Shown one piece after another: positions 34,641 through 47,200 of a DNA stretch of 64,000 nucleotides; the first letter of the stretch is position 1, and the number at the start of each line of letters is the position of its first letter. Source of the DNA: Limanda limanda (taxonomy: Eukaryota > Chordata > Actinopteri > Pleuronectiformes > Pleuronectidae); contig NC_083648.1 in NCBI RefSeq assembly GCF_963576545.1, positions 22,909,542 through 22,973,541 of the forward strand, written 5' to 3'. The notes under the pieces were generated by a model. The model was not told the DNA's origin, did no database searches, and worked only from the letters and a program-made list of their open reading frames with translations. The position numbers were made by a program, and so were the translations under genes.

Positions 34641-36440
34641 GCCGAACAGATGGAGGACGAGGGAGTGTGAACAGAAGGTGTCAAACATGGAAGAACTTAT
34701 TGTTTTGCTCATTGTTTGCCTGCAGTTCTTTTTTTATTGTTTAAAATCTGTCAGTTTTGGCTGGGAGCAAACTCTGCCATGTGCATTGTACAAGACGGTC
34801 TGTTTACCAAAGACCAGCCAGAGAGGATGAGAATCTGCTTCGGGAAGAGAGACAGGCAGCCATGAGTGAACACCCTGTGCTCAACATGCACCAGACTGTC
34901 TTTTGTGGGTTTCCTTGCAGAGAACTACTTTCCTCTGTGCTCCTGTCGGCGTCGCTGTCATTGTCTGTTGCCATTTTCCGCCTTTGCTTTGTGTGGATAA
35001 CATGAATTTTTAAAGATCTTTTGTGTGGCAGTCAAGAGAACTTTGATATTCAACAAAAGAGAAGGACAGGGATGAAAAATGCAGACAGATGCAATCATAA
35101 ACACAGATACCAAAATATATCCTGTATATGTATAAATACATTACAGTTATGTTAGTAGGAAGAACACCATTTTATTATTTGCAATTTTGTTTTTTCATGA
35201 AACCAGTGCAAAATGTAGACTTTGAAAACAGTACTGGTGCACAAACGCTACCAAAACCAATACTTTTTTCGAGAAGAAGAAAGACTAAAACCCAAATGGC
35301 CGACAATAAGAGCTGCTTTTTATTGTTAAGGCAAATTGGAAGAAGAAGTTTAATATATTTCCTGTTTACTTAACTTTAAACTTAGCAACTTTAAATAATA
35401 AAATCACAAAGAAATAGTCAACCCAACCTGCAATAATTTAACACTTGATGAATCCAGTGCCTACTACAGTAAAATACTGTCATCATTCTCTCCCCACAGC
35501 TGGGCCCAGGTACGACCAAACTGCCGGCTGATGTTAAGAAGAACACTTGTAAATAAAATCAGTATTTCTGTGATCACTGTGATTTCCAAATAAAGATAAC
35601 TGCATGAACAAGGTTATAACAGAACCTGTGAACACTTGGCGTCGCTGGTCTTGGCCTGGCTTGTGTCAAATGCAGCACTGCCCCTCATGGTATGGAACTA
35701 CCGAGAACAAGGGATGAATCTGATAGTGACGTTCCATAAATAATCAACATTGGCGAGGATACAGGAGGCCACTGAACATGAGCTGAAACAAATCTGCAAG
35801 TCAGGAACCTAAAGAGTCTGCCTAATGACCAATCATTTAAAAATGACACCAACCACAACAAATTAGAAATAAACTCAAATAATCTACATTTCTCTACGCT
35901 TTATCATCCTGGCAGTCAAAACTACAAGTCTGTATCCAGACTGCCATGAAAGGTTATGTGAAATTGATGATCCCTCAAAAGGTGAACGATATGAGATTTT
36001 GATTTCTCTCCACTCTTGAAAATCACATTTTTGCCACAACAGCCATTAATAATAACAAAGAAAAATGTTGTAGTTGTCTATCCTGTGTGCTGAAATGTCA
36101 GCAGGGAGGATGCAGTGTGCTGTTTTCTAAATTTTCCTCCTATCAATAAATCTGGAATGACTGTGAGCTAGTCTTATTTTTCTCTGGGTAACTATTTGAC
36201 TGTAGGGCCACAAAAAGTTCAATGAAGTAAAATCATTCATCGCTTCAATGTGTGTGCCGTCCTCGGGCAAAAAGCCAAAAAGGGTTAGCCAGTGTCACTG
36301 CAGCCATCCGTCACGTTTCTCATCATGAATGGAGACGGCTGTCGTCAATCATGTTAACTGTAATACAATCAGGTAGTCCATATATGAATATGCATGCATC
36401 TGTTGTAAGATGTAATTGAGCCTGGGCTCATGCATGCGTT
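34641..36440. other. No gene seen
   Basis: Unique AT-rich sequence. A splice-acceptor-like TTTCCTTGCAG at 34910-34920 has no matching donor. No repeats recognised. Confidence 0.45.
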
Positions 36441-36448
36441 TTTGAGGA

Positions 36449-36469
36449 TGTGTGTGTGTGTGTGTGTGT
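36449..36469. repeat. (TG)10 microsatellite
   Basis: Twenty-one bases of TG dinucleotide, followed 30 bp later by a short G8 run. Confidence 0.9.
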
Positions 36470-36798
36470 TTGTTGGTATGTGTTTGCTTGTACGCACAAG
36501 GGGGGGGGTGTCGGGGGTCGGAAGTGACGGACTGGCTAATGAAAGGGAAAATGTGTTAGTGTGTGTGTGAATAAATCTGTATATATCTGCCTTTAAAAAT
36601 GATACATGGACGATAACGTGGAGGGAAGCACCTCGGCGAACTGCGCATAAGATAAGAAAAGGATACGACAGTTCTATAATGCACCGTCACACACTGTGAC
36701 TGTGTGTATTCTGCATACCGCTGCATTATTTGCGGCGGAGACACACACTGCCTGAATCCTTGTGGGCCAAGATGAGAGAAGAACTAGTTTGACTTTTC

Positions 36799-36803
36799 CA
36801 CAC

Positions 36804-36840
<37 letters not shown>

Positions 36841-36853
36841 GACACACACTCTC
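36799..36853. repeat. Compound (CA)n microsatellite
   Basis: CA dinucleotides with single-base interruptions (CGCA, CAAACACAG), followed by a short CT tract. About 55 bases. Confidence 0.93.
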
Positions 36854-36869
36854 TCTCTGTAGTTGCCCG

Positions 36870-36980
36870 ATGGTCTGGAGAAGGCCAAAACCGACTTCTG
36901 CTACTATATTATCTTTTATTAAAACAATGGCGAACCCCGGCTGGATTTACGGCTAATTCATCGCTCTTGGCAAAAGCCGG
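36870..36980. promoter_or_regulatory. Conserved-looking non-coding island
   Basis: Short complex island (TGGTCTGGAGAAGGCC, TTTTATTAAAAC, CGGCTAATTCATCGC) right after the CA microsatellite. Contains a TTTATTAAAA core of the HOX/CDX type. Inference from texture. Confidence 0.28.
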
Positions 36981-39100
36981 AGCAGAAAATGTACAACGCA
37001 ATACTGAGATAGCACTTTGACAAATGTGTGGGTAGATGACAATCCAATTTGTTGTGTTGCACTGGCCACCTCACACAATATATAATAAGATGAGCTCTTA
37101 CAATAAGCCAGCAAGCATGATTCACTGTATGAAGGTGAGCCTTTTATTTGCCATTTGAGTCACTTAAGAGACGCGGTAGCATCATTAAATTTAAATAGAA
37201 CACTGCAGGCACATATGATATAACTGTATTGCATTGCACTCCATGCTAATGGAATATAAGGACTTTGCTTTCTCATGTACATGCAGCATTCCTGTCCTCT
37301 AAAATGAACAGTAGTTTCCAACACAATCAAACACACATGAATTGAACCCATACATGAAATATATTTACCATGCCACCGTTTAACGTGTGAAAATGTGACA
37401 TGTAACACATTATATATAAACATATTGTTAACAATGCCCTCATATGATGAAGCGTAGATATTTTCTATATGAGACAGGGATGAATCATACATGTCTTTCT
37501 GTTGTCTGTGTGGTCTTTTCTCCACAGTTTAATGTATTTTATATGTAGACAAGGTCAAATAAAGCCTTCCAAATTAAAGGATAATTCAATTTGAAATACT
37601 TCAAATAAAAAGAACTCCAGTGGTATCCCGGTAAAAATGTGTCACTATCTGGGAAGGGATCCAAAATATCACATAACAAAACATACAATATTTTACTTTA
37701 TAGAGCAGGGGCAACTGCATCAGATAGAAAACCGTAAACTAGAAAAAACATGGCTCATTGCAGATAAGAACACAAAACAGCCAATCTGAAATCATTCAGT
37801 ATCCACATGCATCTGACGTTTAAACTCAGAAATTACACTGAATTCCATGTGCAACAGAGAATTTGAATCCAATGTGTTCCGATTATATTATTCGCTATAA
37901 CAAATTTGAATGGAATTTTCATTTTGATGTTCTAAAACAAACTGTCACAACGAGTCCCATAATAAATAAAACATAAATCCTTGCACTGATCCATGTCGAT
38001 ATGTTGCAATAGGAAAGTAAAAGAAAAAATAGTTTATTCAAGAACTGAAGAGGCCATTACTGCAAAACACGTAGATGCATTTACAACATTCCTTCTGTTT
38101 CCTCATGTTGAAGCACTTAGCATTCTGTGCTGCAGTGCACAGTAAGCTCACTGGGGATGATACATAAACCCCAAGCAGCTACAAACCTTTTTTTTCCTTC
38201 TACAATGATCAATATGTCTAATGTTACAAAGCTTTAACCTCTTTGCTTTCCCACTACCTTCCTCCGTGTCTGTGCTCGCATGTCAGTGCATGGCAATAAA
38301 ATACCATGGAGATAATCAATATGTTAAATTGGCATCCTGAGAGATTTGCAGGCCTCATGTGTCTCATGTACTTTGTTATTTCTGGTTCTTTTCTCATCTA
38401 CAAGCAAGTGGCTATATACACTAGTGAACTGTCTTTTACTAAAAGGAGATTTTGTAAAAAATGTGCAATAAGGTAAAGTTAGTTGATAGAATTGGCAGTG
38501 GTCAGTAGAAATGTACGATTTAGTTTACATTTTCTATTTATATGTAATTTTGCACACAAGTATAGCTATAATAAAAAAGCCAATCTATGAATGTAATTAT
38601 TATTGTAAAAAACAACTATATTCATTGTCTTCTGAGTAATAAATTCACAATGTGGTGTTTCTACACATAAAAAAGGAGACTCTCCAGTCCTTCGATCCGT
38701 TTTGTCCAGCCTGATGCCTCATAACTCCAAACAAGCCCTTTCTGTGTCAGAGCCGAGCCGCCTGAAGCAAAAGAAATACTTTAGCTGTCACACAGGACAC
38801 CTGGGAAGGATAGGCTACAGTGGCCGCTGCTGCTGTAGTGCACAACGAATGGGTTACAGGGGACCTACTAACCCTCCAGTTTTGAGCACCACCCTGAGTC
38901 CATGTGACGGCCTGAATAAACACTTGCCGGATCTCGGTCTTGTATTTATTTCACCTTGACATCCAATCTGGCTACACCTCCCCGCTGGACCTTGGGCAGG
39001 GAAAGCAAACACAGTGGCTGCTCCTACAAATATAAAACTCACTGCCCTTTTATTAATCTTTTATTTGAAAATAATTTCCGCAGCAGCTCTGAATCCACAT
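36981..39100. other. No gene seen
   Basis: AT-rich unique sequence. The 121-codon minus-strand frame at 37160-37525 shows no domain, signal peptide or family resemblance. Segment 38700-38960 is GC-richer and unique. Confidence 0.45.
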
Positions 39101-39107
39101 AGTAAAA

Positions 39108-39174
39108 ATGGACGAAGACAATCTGTCAGTGGATGAGTTGTTGCTGTTGAGGACAGACGTGTTTGGATGGAAAG
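39108..39174 (+). other. Possible short first coding exon, unidentified
   Basis: ATG at 39108 in a favourable context (AAAATGG) opens a 22-codon frame, MDEDNLSVDELLLLRTDVFG..., that runs straight into a donor, AAAG|GTAATG, at 39175. Acidic start, Leu-rich centre. I do not recognise the protein and see no downstream exon with matching phase. It may be a coincidence. Confidence 0.2.
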
Positions 39175-39333
39175 GTAATGAAATACATTCCTAACACTGT
39201 AACAGACGATAAATGAGACACAGCAGCTCAGCTTACCATTAATCACTATGATGAATTAACAAATCCGGCCACAGAACACAGTTATTTACGGTGTTTTACT
39301 CCAAGTCTGTTATCCTGTGCTAATGTGGACTTT

Positions 39334-39539
39334 AGCTGCGTCTCAATTCAGGGGCTGCATCCATCAGGGGACGTGGTCCGCAGCATTGGAACTTTTCTGT
39401 CTTTGCAACGAAAGTAAACATCTCTTGGCTGTATCTGAAGAAGCATTGGAAATGGGGCAGCCTAATCGCCCCGCTGTGATGCAATCGGTCCAACAATGCA
39501 GCATCAGAAGAATGCAGTCCCTGGATTGACACACAGTCT
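39334..39539. mobile_element. Short DNA-transposon derivative (MITE), about 206 bp
   Basis: Left end AGCTGCGTCTCAATTCAGGG and right end TGGATTGACACACAGTCT are imperfect inverted repeats (reverse complement AGACTGTGTGTCAATCCA). The right-hand 130 bp align in the same orientation with 49385-49518 (CTGTATCTGAAGAAGCATTGGAAATG versus CTGTATTTGGAGGAGCCTTTGAAATG, then GATGCAGC...GATGCAGCC). No coding capacity. Family name not assigned. Confidence 0.6.
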
Positions 39540-39639
39540 TTGTCCATTGCCGGTTTGGGGGTTTACAGTATTTGCACAGTCCAATATATCACACACGTGA
39601 TATGAAACATCATCCCACTCATATTTCTTAGAAATGGCG

Positions 39640-39860
39640 GACGAGAGTGTCAAATTGTGTTTATTATAAAGCAATCTCCACTGTCGTCCAGCCAAAATTG
39701 CAAGTCACAAGCTATTTCTGGCGGACGCTTTGTCAGCAGCCCCTGAAAACGCTCCCTGATGAGCCAGGTTATGCTGCTGATGCCCAATTCCACTGGAAAT
39801 GAGTATCCAAACGTGATCATTACGCCGCTTTGCTGAGGGCCTCCTGAAATATTCAACATC
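39640..39860. promoter_or_regulatory. Conserved-looking non-coding block
   Basis: Unique block just after the MITE, with GTTTATTATAAAGC, CCAATTCCACTGG and GATCATTACGCC motifs. Two minus-strand frames cross it but neither has family resemblance. Confidence 0.25.
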
Positions 39861-40089
39861 CTTTTCGAAACATATTAGTGATATTATCGGCTTTAAGTAG
39901 CATGGAAATGTAATGTGGCTGCAGGGCCGTGCAGATACAGCAGTCTGAAATGGACATCAGGTCTGTGACAGGCTCGGGCACGGAATTATAATGGGAGCAG
40001 GATGCTGTGTGCAAAGATGGCAGATATGTTCAAAAAGTTCAGACTGTGCATTAGTCTTTCTCGAGCTGAGACGGCTGACTATCTGCACA

Positions 40090-41275
40090 TGAATTAATAT
40101 GTTCATAATTATCTTTCAATGTGTGTGCTCCGCAGCAATGTGTGTGCTCCGCAGCACTATTGGAATATTGATTCAGGGATTTCTCCGTAGAGCCAATAAA
40201 CAGCATTCCAGATAAATACCCAGGCATCGATATCTTGGAATATTTAATAAACCATGTTTTTTTTTCCCTGAGGTTTTTTCTGAGTCAAATTTATACCCTG
40301 AGGTTCATCAACATCGCAGGGAGAATATATTATCGTGCTTTTCCCTCAGTAGTTGTGTTTTACTTTTTTATTCGAGGGTTTTTATCAGAGCCTATTCTAA
40401 ACGTGCATAGTTAAATCGAGAGAATGGATGTGTGATAAATGATGTTGGGCCCATATCTGGTGAAGTATTATTCATTTAATACCAGCAAACATAACAGTCG
40501 GAAAGTTTTTTATCGTATCTTCTGTCCTTTTTATCCTCAGTGTTCATTGCAGTGAATTGCTTTGGAAAAAAACAGTGACCCATGAAGCCATGAAGGACTT
40601 TTAAATTCTTACTTTTGAATTATCTAATCTCTGCTAATTGTATCAGCTTCACATGTGTATTTGATAAAGAAAGCCCAAAGATGTTTAGTTTCAAATCTGG
40701 TGCAATTTGGACATAATCTGCGGACTTTGAATAGGTGTGAGGACCTTTTAATATATTATACACAATTATTTTTCAATAGAATTTTGACTTTTGGGTTTCA
40801 AGCTATAAAATAATGACCACAATTATTTGACTATTTAAATGCAACAATGCTAAAGTGGAATGAGTGTGCTTACAACTGAAGATGATGTTTTCACATAAAA
40901 ACAGGACACAGCAGTGACAATGAGAGAATCAGATGGTGCTAATCCACTGCTCTGTGCCGTTCCTGTTGATTCATTTTATTTGTGGGCTCACCTGTTACCG
41001 AAGGAGAAACTATGATGCTGGGATTGTTAATTGGTTTCCCTGTAAACTGGTTTCCCCTCCAGAGCCAGTTCATCTAAAGTGAGCACCTGCAGCCAGATGG
41101 CCCACGATAACAGCATGTGTTTTTTTTCTTCCTTTTACTTCTGCAGGATTAATATGCAAAGCTAATTACTTTATTCCATGTTTTTTTCTCCATTTGTTCC
41201 ATCGCGTGCCATGAAAAGTAAACAAAATTAATCACTAATTGGTCAATTCAATTTTTGAAATAAGTAAAAGGAAAA
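40090..41275. promoter_or_regulatory. Conserved-looking non-coding cluster
   Basis: Two parts stand out. At 40090-40260 there are GAATTAATATGTTCATAATTATC, a duplicated 19-mer, and a part with ATATTGATTC and CCAATAAAC. At 40900-41275 there are TTGATTCATTTTATTTG, GGATTAATATGCAAAGCTAATTAC (an octamer-like ATGCAAAG abutting CTAATTA) and AATTAATCACTAATTGG. Dense homeodomain/POU-type cores with no coding frame; enhancer nature is inferred. Confidence 0.35.
40117..40154. repeat. Perfect tandem duplication of a 19-mer
   Basis: CAATGTGTGTGCTCCGCAG occurs twice head to tail (40117-40135 and 40136-40154) with no mismatch. Perfect identity suggests a recent slip or duplication inside a conserved-looking block. 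Confidence 0.95.
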
Positions 41276-43000
41276 AACAGTAAAGGAAGAGTGCAACTGT
41301 CAGCTGCTATTTGTTGGTAGCCTCTTAATTGACCTGAAAAATAATGCTATTTAAGTAATGTCATGGACCCACATAACTATATTAACTGTATAACCGTTCT
41401 TGTTCATTTTAGATAAAAGCATTTATAAACTGACTTCCATTATTCTTCTTATGTCCTGACTGTTGCAATATATTGGAAATGGAGGACTTCTGTTGTGATC
41501 ACAACAGAAACTGGACCCAAACAATATAATCTGGCAAGTGAAGGGTTGACCGGGGTCCTTATGCTGCTGGACAAGATTAGTGGAATGAGCTGAGGGTGCA
41601 GCAGGAATCCTACGGAAGAGAGTCAGGTTATTGTAGAGCTACATTGAATAGATGCTGTAACAGTGACTATCTAACTCATTGAGTCAGACGACCTTGGTAA
41701 AAGACAAAGAAAATAATTATTCAAATCTAATAAAATTAAAAAAACATTATGGCAGTACAGTTTGTTTCTCAGAAACTGATTTGAATAATTATTCTAACTG
41801 CTTTATCCTCGAGAGGAATTAGATTCCAACTAAAATATTCGTAATGTGGACCAAAGTGGTGGAACAGCCAGTTGATACTCTGTCATTGTTCTGCACTGTG
41901 CGCTACACAGTGACTCATGCTGCCCACATCGCACATAGACACATTCCGTGTGATCTATGTCTAAATGAAGATTTGCAGACTCTTGCTGTTACATTACATA
42001 ACAATGGTTCATGATGACAGGTTCTGCCTTTCTAACCTTCCTCAAAAAAAAACCCGAAATGCTTTGACATAAGTTAAATTGCACATGTGAGCATTTGACA
42101 CATTACAACAACAAACAAACAATTCCCGAATTGCTGTGATCATGACACTGTGTCCACCGATGTGCGATACTCCTAGCCAACAAGTAAGTGCCTTTGAACT
42201 ACTCTTATGAACGGTATCGGATCCGTCCACCTCATAGATACAGAACATTAGCATACTGGACCTGGAAATATTCATTCATAGCAGATCTGTGCACAGTGTC
42301 ATCCATATACATTAGGTGATAACATAATTTTGTCATTGAAAACACCAGGAATATAATATGTTTATTTGCAAATGAAGTATCGTAAAATCTGCTCACAAGT
42401 GGTCACGTGAGACTGTAACAGGACACATTTTAATGCCAGGTGTGACCAGGAGAACGCAGAGCTGTCCACTTGTGGTCACATCTCAGGACGAATGTTAGTA
42501 CGAGTTATGAACAGGGCAGAAAACCTTCAGTAACAGTGGTGGTCAGGTTGAAACTCCCTGACTGTCGGTGGGAGAGTGATTTCAAACTTACATGACCAGC
42601 AGCCACTTGTCAAAAGGGTTTTAAAAGATCCAAACAACTTTGAAGCCCATGCACAGGTACCACTACGACACTGGTTATGATGGGTTTGGCTCATCTTCCT
42701 ATCTGTCCAAAAAAAAAACACATTACTGTGATTTACTGGTGCCTTTGGGCTCCCCAAATGGATCACCATTTTAATCCCTCACTAGTTCAAACAGAACCTT
42801 CAGGCTGCACTTTAACATGTTACACACAGTATCGCTCACTGCTGATGTGGAAGTGCTGCTTCATGCCGGCAATGCCAAACACACATATCCCCATGAGTGA
42901 GGTGGGAAGGTTAAGACTGTTTTTAGCAAACTAGTCATTACATTAAGCTGCACAAAGGCTCGAGCTGTACATTCATGTTCAGCCCATTTGAACATGTAGG
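41276..43000. other. No gene seen
   Basis: Unique AT-rich sequence. A donor-like CAA|GTAAGT at 42184 lacks an acceptor. Short frames on both strands have no family resemblance. Confidence 0.45.
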
Positions 43001-43059
43001 CGGGATATTAAATTTTCTGAGGAGAGCTTCTCCCTTCCTTTTTCCTTTTTTTAAAATTT

Positions 43060-43480
43060 TTTTTTTATAAATAGTGATAAGAGAGGCGGGCAGATGAAGT
43101 TAAGAGGCTGAATAGGAAAATAATGCTGCGCCTCATTGCTGCAAAGCTGAAAAAGGATTCTGAATATGCCTGTGGATATAGATTTGCAGGGTGAGAGGAA
43201 AAGAGAGAATGAGAGGCCGGAGCCAGACGGAATAAAGTTATGAACGTTAGAAATAAGAGGAATACAAAGAGAGTAAGTGAGAGCGAGGCAATTTGACAGT
43301 GAAGACGGGATGCGGCTGCCGCCTCCATTATCTCCTGATACATTTTTTTTATTTTTTATAAACTTCTGGAAATTTCAAAACTAATTTCAAACTTCTGCCC
43401 TCTGGGGCCGCACTAAACGGGGCCTCAGCTGCAGAAAAAGCAGCGAGGCGATTCCTCTGCCGTAACATCCCAGTCTAACT
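43060..43480. promoter_or_regulatory. Conserved-looking non-coding block
   Basis: Purine-rich and GC-balanced sequence with an A/T-rich centre (about 43340-43390), TGCAAAGCTGAAAAAGG and GGGGCCGCACTAAACGGGGCC. A 92-codon minus-strand frame is Leu/Phe/Ser-rich, which reflects the purine bias of the plus strand. Inference from texture only. Confidence 0.25.
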
Positions 43481-43973
43481 GTGGTGGAAAGCAATCATGT
43501 TATCTATACTGCCGGAGCGGGAGAGCAACAGCTTTCATTAAAGGACACTTCAGTAATCACTGCAGCCATTATAGCTCAGTTAGCCAACCTTTCTACTCAT
43601 GGGGGAACGTTTACCTTCGAAATAGGCCAGTCTTTCTGTATTTCTATATATTTATACATCATACAAATCAGGAGTAAACTTAGAACTTTATAGGATTTTC
43701 AGGCTAAAATAAAGCGTTTTAAAAGCTTTAAAAAGCCTTGTCTATTTACCAATGGATTTGTTTTGATTCGTCTGATATCAAGTAGATATGGAAATAGCTT
43801 CAAAGTCCTAATGATTTTCTGCACAGTACTAATCTCGACTGTGTTAAGCACAGAGACCAACACTTTGCCCATTCGTCACTTGAGGCAGGTTGCACCAACT
43901 GATTTTATGCCTGGTCCAACGCTGAGTTGATCATAACTTGGCATTAGTTAGGCCATTTAGACTTAAGCTAGTT

Positions 43974-44298
43974 AACCTCCTCAAAGGAGGTTATGTTTTC
44001 ACCTCTGTCCGTTAGTCCGTTGGTTGGATTGCTAGTTCGAATGCAAGATTACTCAAAAACAATTTAATAGATTTCCCCAATAACTTGGTGGTGGGGTGTG
44101 GTATGGGTCAGGGAAGAACCTGTTAAATTTTCGAGCTGATCAGGATTCAAAGCATAGATTGTGAGAACAAAAATCCGGTACATGTCGGGATAGGGACTTA
44201 CATCTATGAGAGTGTGATATTTGGTGCAGCTTGATTGGATTTAAAGGGACTGTTGGGCCTTAGCGGAGTATCGTGCTGTACTGAGCGACATTCTAGTT
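43974..44298 (+). repeat. Teleost interspersed repeat, 'GGAGGTTATGTTTTCACC' family
   Basis: Starts with a small hairpin (AACCTCC TCAAA GGAGGTT), then ATGTTTTCACCTCTGTCCGTTAGTCCGTTGG, a CAAGATTACTCAAAAACAA block, GGTATGGGTCAGGGAAGAACC, and ends GACTGTTGGGCCTTAGCGGAGTATCGTGCTGTACTGAGCGACATTCTAGTT. This order of blocks is familiar from a widespread non-coding repeat in fish, normally ending 'ggccttggcggaggtatgcgctctactgagtgc'. The copy is close to full length with modest divergence and has no coding capacity. CTAGTT occurs next to both ends, but in this family part of it may belong to the element. Confidence 0.75.
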
Positions 44299-47200
44299 CC
44301 TACATAGTAAATATTACAGCTGGTCAGGAGCAGTCGTTAAGTCAGAATCCAAGCCTGTAAAAGTAGTGGAAGTAGTGGAAGTAGTGAAGAAGTAGGCTTG
44401 AGGCTTTCTCTCTATCGTTGACTGTCCCCTTGTTTTATAAGTCATAAAGTTTTATTACTTTTATATTTTTGTAAGGGATGTTCTGTCTGTATGTCTATGA
44501 TCTCTTCTGCTCCATTTCTGTATCAGCAGACATCTACACTGAACATCGCAATCAGTGAGGCATTGTTCAGTGTGTGTGTGTGGGTATGTACTTATGTGTC
44601 AAGTGTACGCTATATGTGAGAAACGGTAAAACCAAGTAAATATAATTTCAATTATCAATTTGTAAGATGCGACTAGTAATACAATTAACAAATATCTCAT
44701 AAATCAGCACAAAGACAAATGAATCGCCTTTACACTGATCGCTCTGACCATCATCAGACACAGGGAGCATTGGCACAAATATGAGCGTACACATGAACGT
44801 GCAGCACTATGACCAGACGTGGTTCAGATCAGTTTTTAGTAAAGATTTGATTGTATAACCTGCCCCTGAGCATTATTCTCACATTTCACGCAGGCCTCAT
44901 CTCCCCTACATGCATTACATTAAGATGACATAAGTGATATAGCAAGAAATGGTCAAGCAATATATCAAATACTCATGGTTTGACCATGAAGAATTTGAGT
45001 AGTAAAGAGTTTTTGAGAAGTGTCTTGTACATTGGCAACCCAAAAAGTTTTCTGGTTTTGCCATCACATTCTCGCTTGCCTGTAGCCTATAGACTTTATA
45101 TTAGGTGATATTTCACACATTCAAATCTACTTTTCTAGGCTCGGGGAAAATTTTACAGAACATATAGCCTTCCAGGAACAGAAATTAATAATTCAATGAG
45201 AAATTATCTTGTTTGCAGTTGGAGGTGTTTTACACTTTTACAGCAAGTGGCTGGTGAGAGATGGAACTTGATTAATACAGCTTGCATATCGGCCCGTTTA
45301 CACTTCTAAAGGGCCAAATCGGCTTGATTTGTGCTGCTGGCCATCTGAAAGACATTGTAGCTCCGCTTCGGCCTCCACCCTCTCCAGAGAAAAGTACAAG
45401 CTGCTTTTACAATGAGAGCACAGCTGCTGATTTGTTTGTTAATTTGTCAATTACAATGTATTCATTTGGGATAAAAAGAAAAAAAGCATGAATTGATATG
45501 TATTTCTTTAGTTTTTGTTTAATACCATCTTATAAGAATCCAAACCTAAGTATTTCATCAAACTGTCTATCTGTAGCTTTAAACGTCTGGTTTTTCTTTT
45601 AGCGAGACCCCGTTGAGAGGTAACTTGTTTGCACTCTGGTTGCACAGAGTCATCGCTCACACACAGAACACCTGACGTTTTGTCTTTGACAAAATAAAGA
45701 ACGATTGCAGCTAACAGCACTACAGCTGCAGTGCGCCAGCTGTTTCTGGGGCCCTACTGCTTTTAGAAGGCAGCAGCCCGTAGACATCCACCCATGCATC
45801 TTTCTCCCTCTTTCTGTGAACCCCCCCCCCTTTCTCTCCCCCTCTCATTGAGCATCAACAACAGAGAGGTGTTTGTTTCTCGTTAGCTTTTGGCTGCATC
45901 CTCCCAGGGGGACTCGGGCTGTTTGTAGCAATGCAGGACACATGATTGGAGTTGGCATGGCAGTGTTGCCAGGGGCACTGTGCCTCCAGCATCACAGCCC
46001 AATGCCTTCACTGAGGGAAGTGACGGTGGCCAAAAAAAGCTCAACATTTCCACCTCAGATTCCCTCTGGCCCTAATTTATATAATCACCTTGTCTCAGGT
46101 CTGCCTGCTTCATTTAGTTTTCTTTGCGTCTTTTTATTTTCTGTAAATATAGTATCAGGCATGTTGGTGACTCAGTATTTATAAAGCGACTGAACGCACC
46201 TCTTAGCCTGTGCCCTCCTCTATTGCCCATTCTCTCCTGTCTTTCCCTGACTGCCAGGAGCTTGTGTGAAGGAGCTGCTCTGCACCTGATTCGCTCCGAG
46301 GTTCAGCAGCAGACTCACCTGCTCATGACTATTTAACACCGCAGTTGGACAAAGCTGGAAATCGTGCACACCGAAGCCCCAGAAACATCCAAAATGCATT
46401 TGTGCTTGTAAGAGTCTGAAACCAGTCATGAAAGTACCATGCTTTATGTAACATTGATAAACGCTGTGAACTACTTTCTTCTTTCTTTTCTTTACTTAAG
46501 GTAACAAGTGAATGTTTTCTCAAGAGAGATTTAGTGAAGAAAACAGCAAAAAGAAAGAGCGAGAGAGCATTAAGAGACTAAAAGAATATAACACAATCCA
46601 TAAAACAGAAAACAACCACTAGTGTTCTTTTTATGATTCATATTTTATTGACTTGTGAAAGAAAACAACAGTCGTAATGGACATCTGACAATAATTATCA
46701 CCACATACAACTGTATAGCAACACAGCAATACATATATATATATGTATTGCTATCCTATTTAAAACCCATATGAAGTATGGAATGCAAAAAAAAGTACTC
46801 CGAAGCAAAAAGAAAAGAAAGTTGAAAGACCACTTACTGTTTGTAGATCATATTTTTTGTAGTATATTATTCAGTGTAAGTGTGCTGCACCTGCATTTTG
46901 TTATAACGTAGAAGCTTACTTTTTGCAACTTTAACCTTTTAAAACCTATTTAAGCCCGAAAAAACAGACAATTATATTATGCAGTTGACATATTAAATCC
47001 AAACAATGGACATGGATACTCATTTGTATCCATCAAGTCAAAAAAAAAATACATTGTGATTTATTGCAGTAGAATGTTTAATGACACTGACTTGGAGTTC
47101 TTGTACAAGCAAGAAAACCCCCAGGTTGAAAAAGCAGGAAATGTGTAGTTTAAGATTATGTGCATACATTTTCCAAGTAGTTTTTGCTTCTTCTAGTTTT

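Noticed and set aside
44020..44050. GCTAGTTCGAATGC resembling a tRNA T-arm (B box)
   Set aside because: It is within the consensus of the interspersed repeat at 43974-44298 and has no acceptor stem, D-arm or A box at the right distance.
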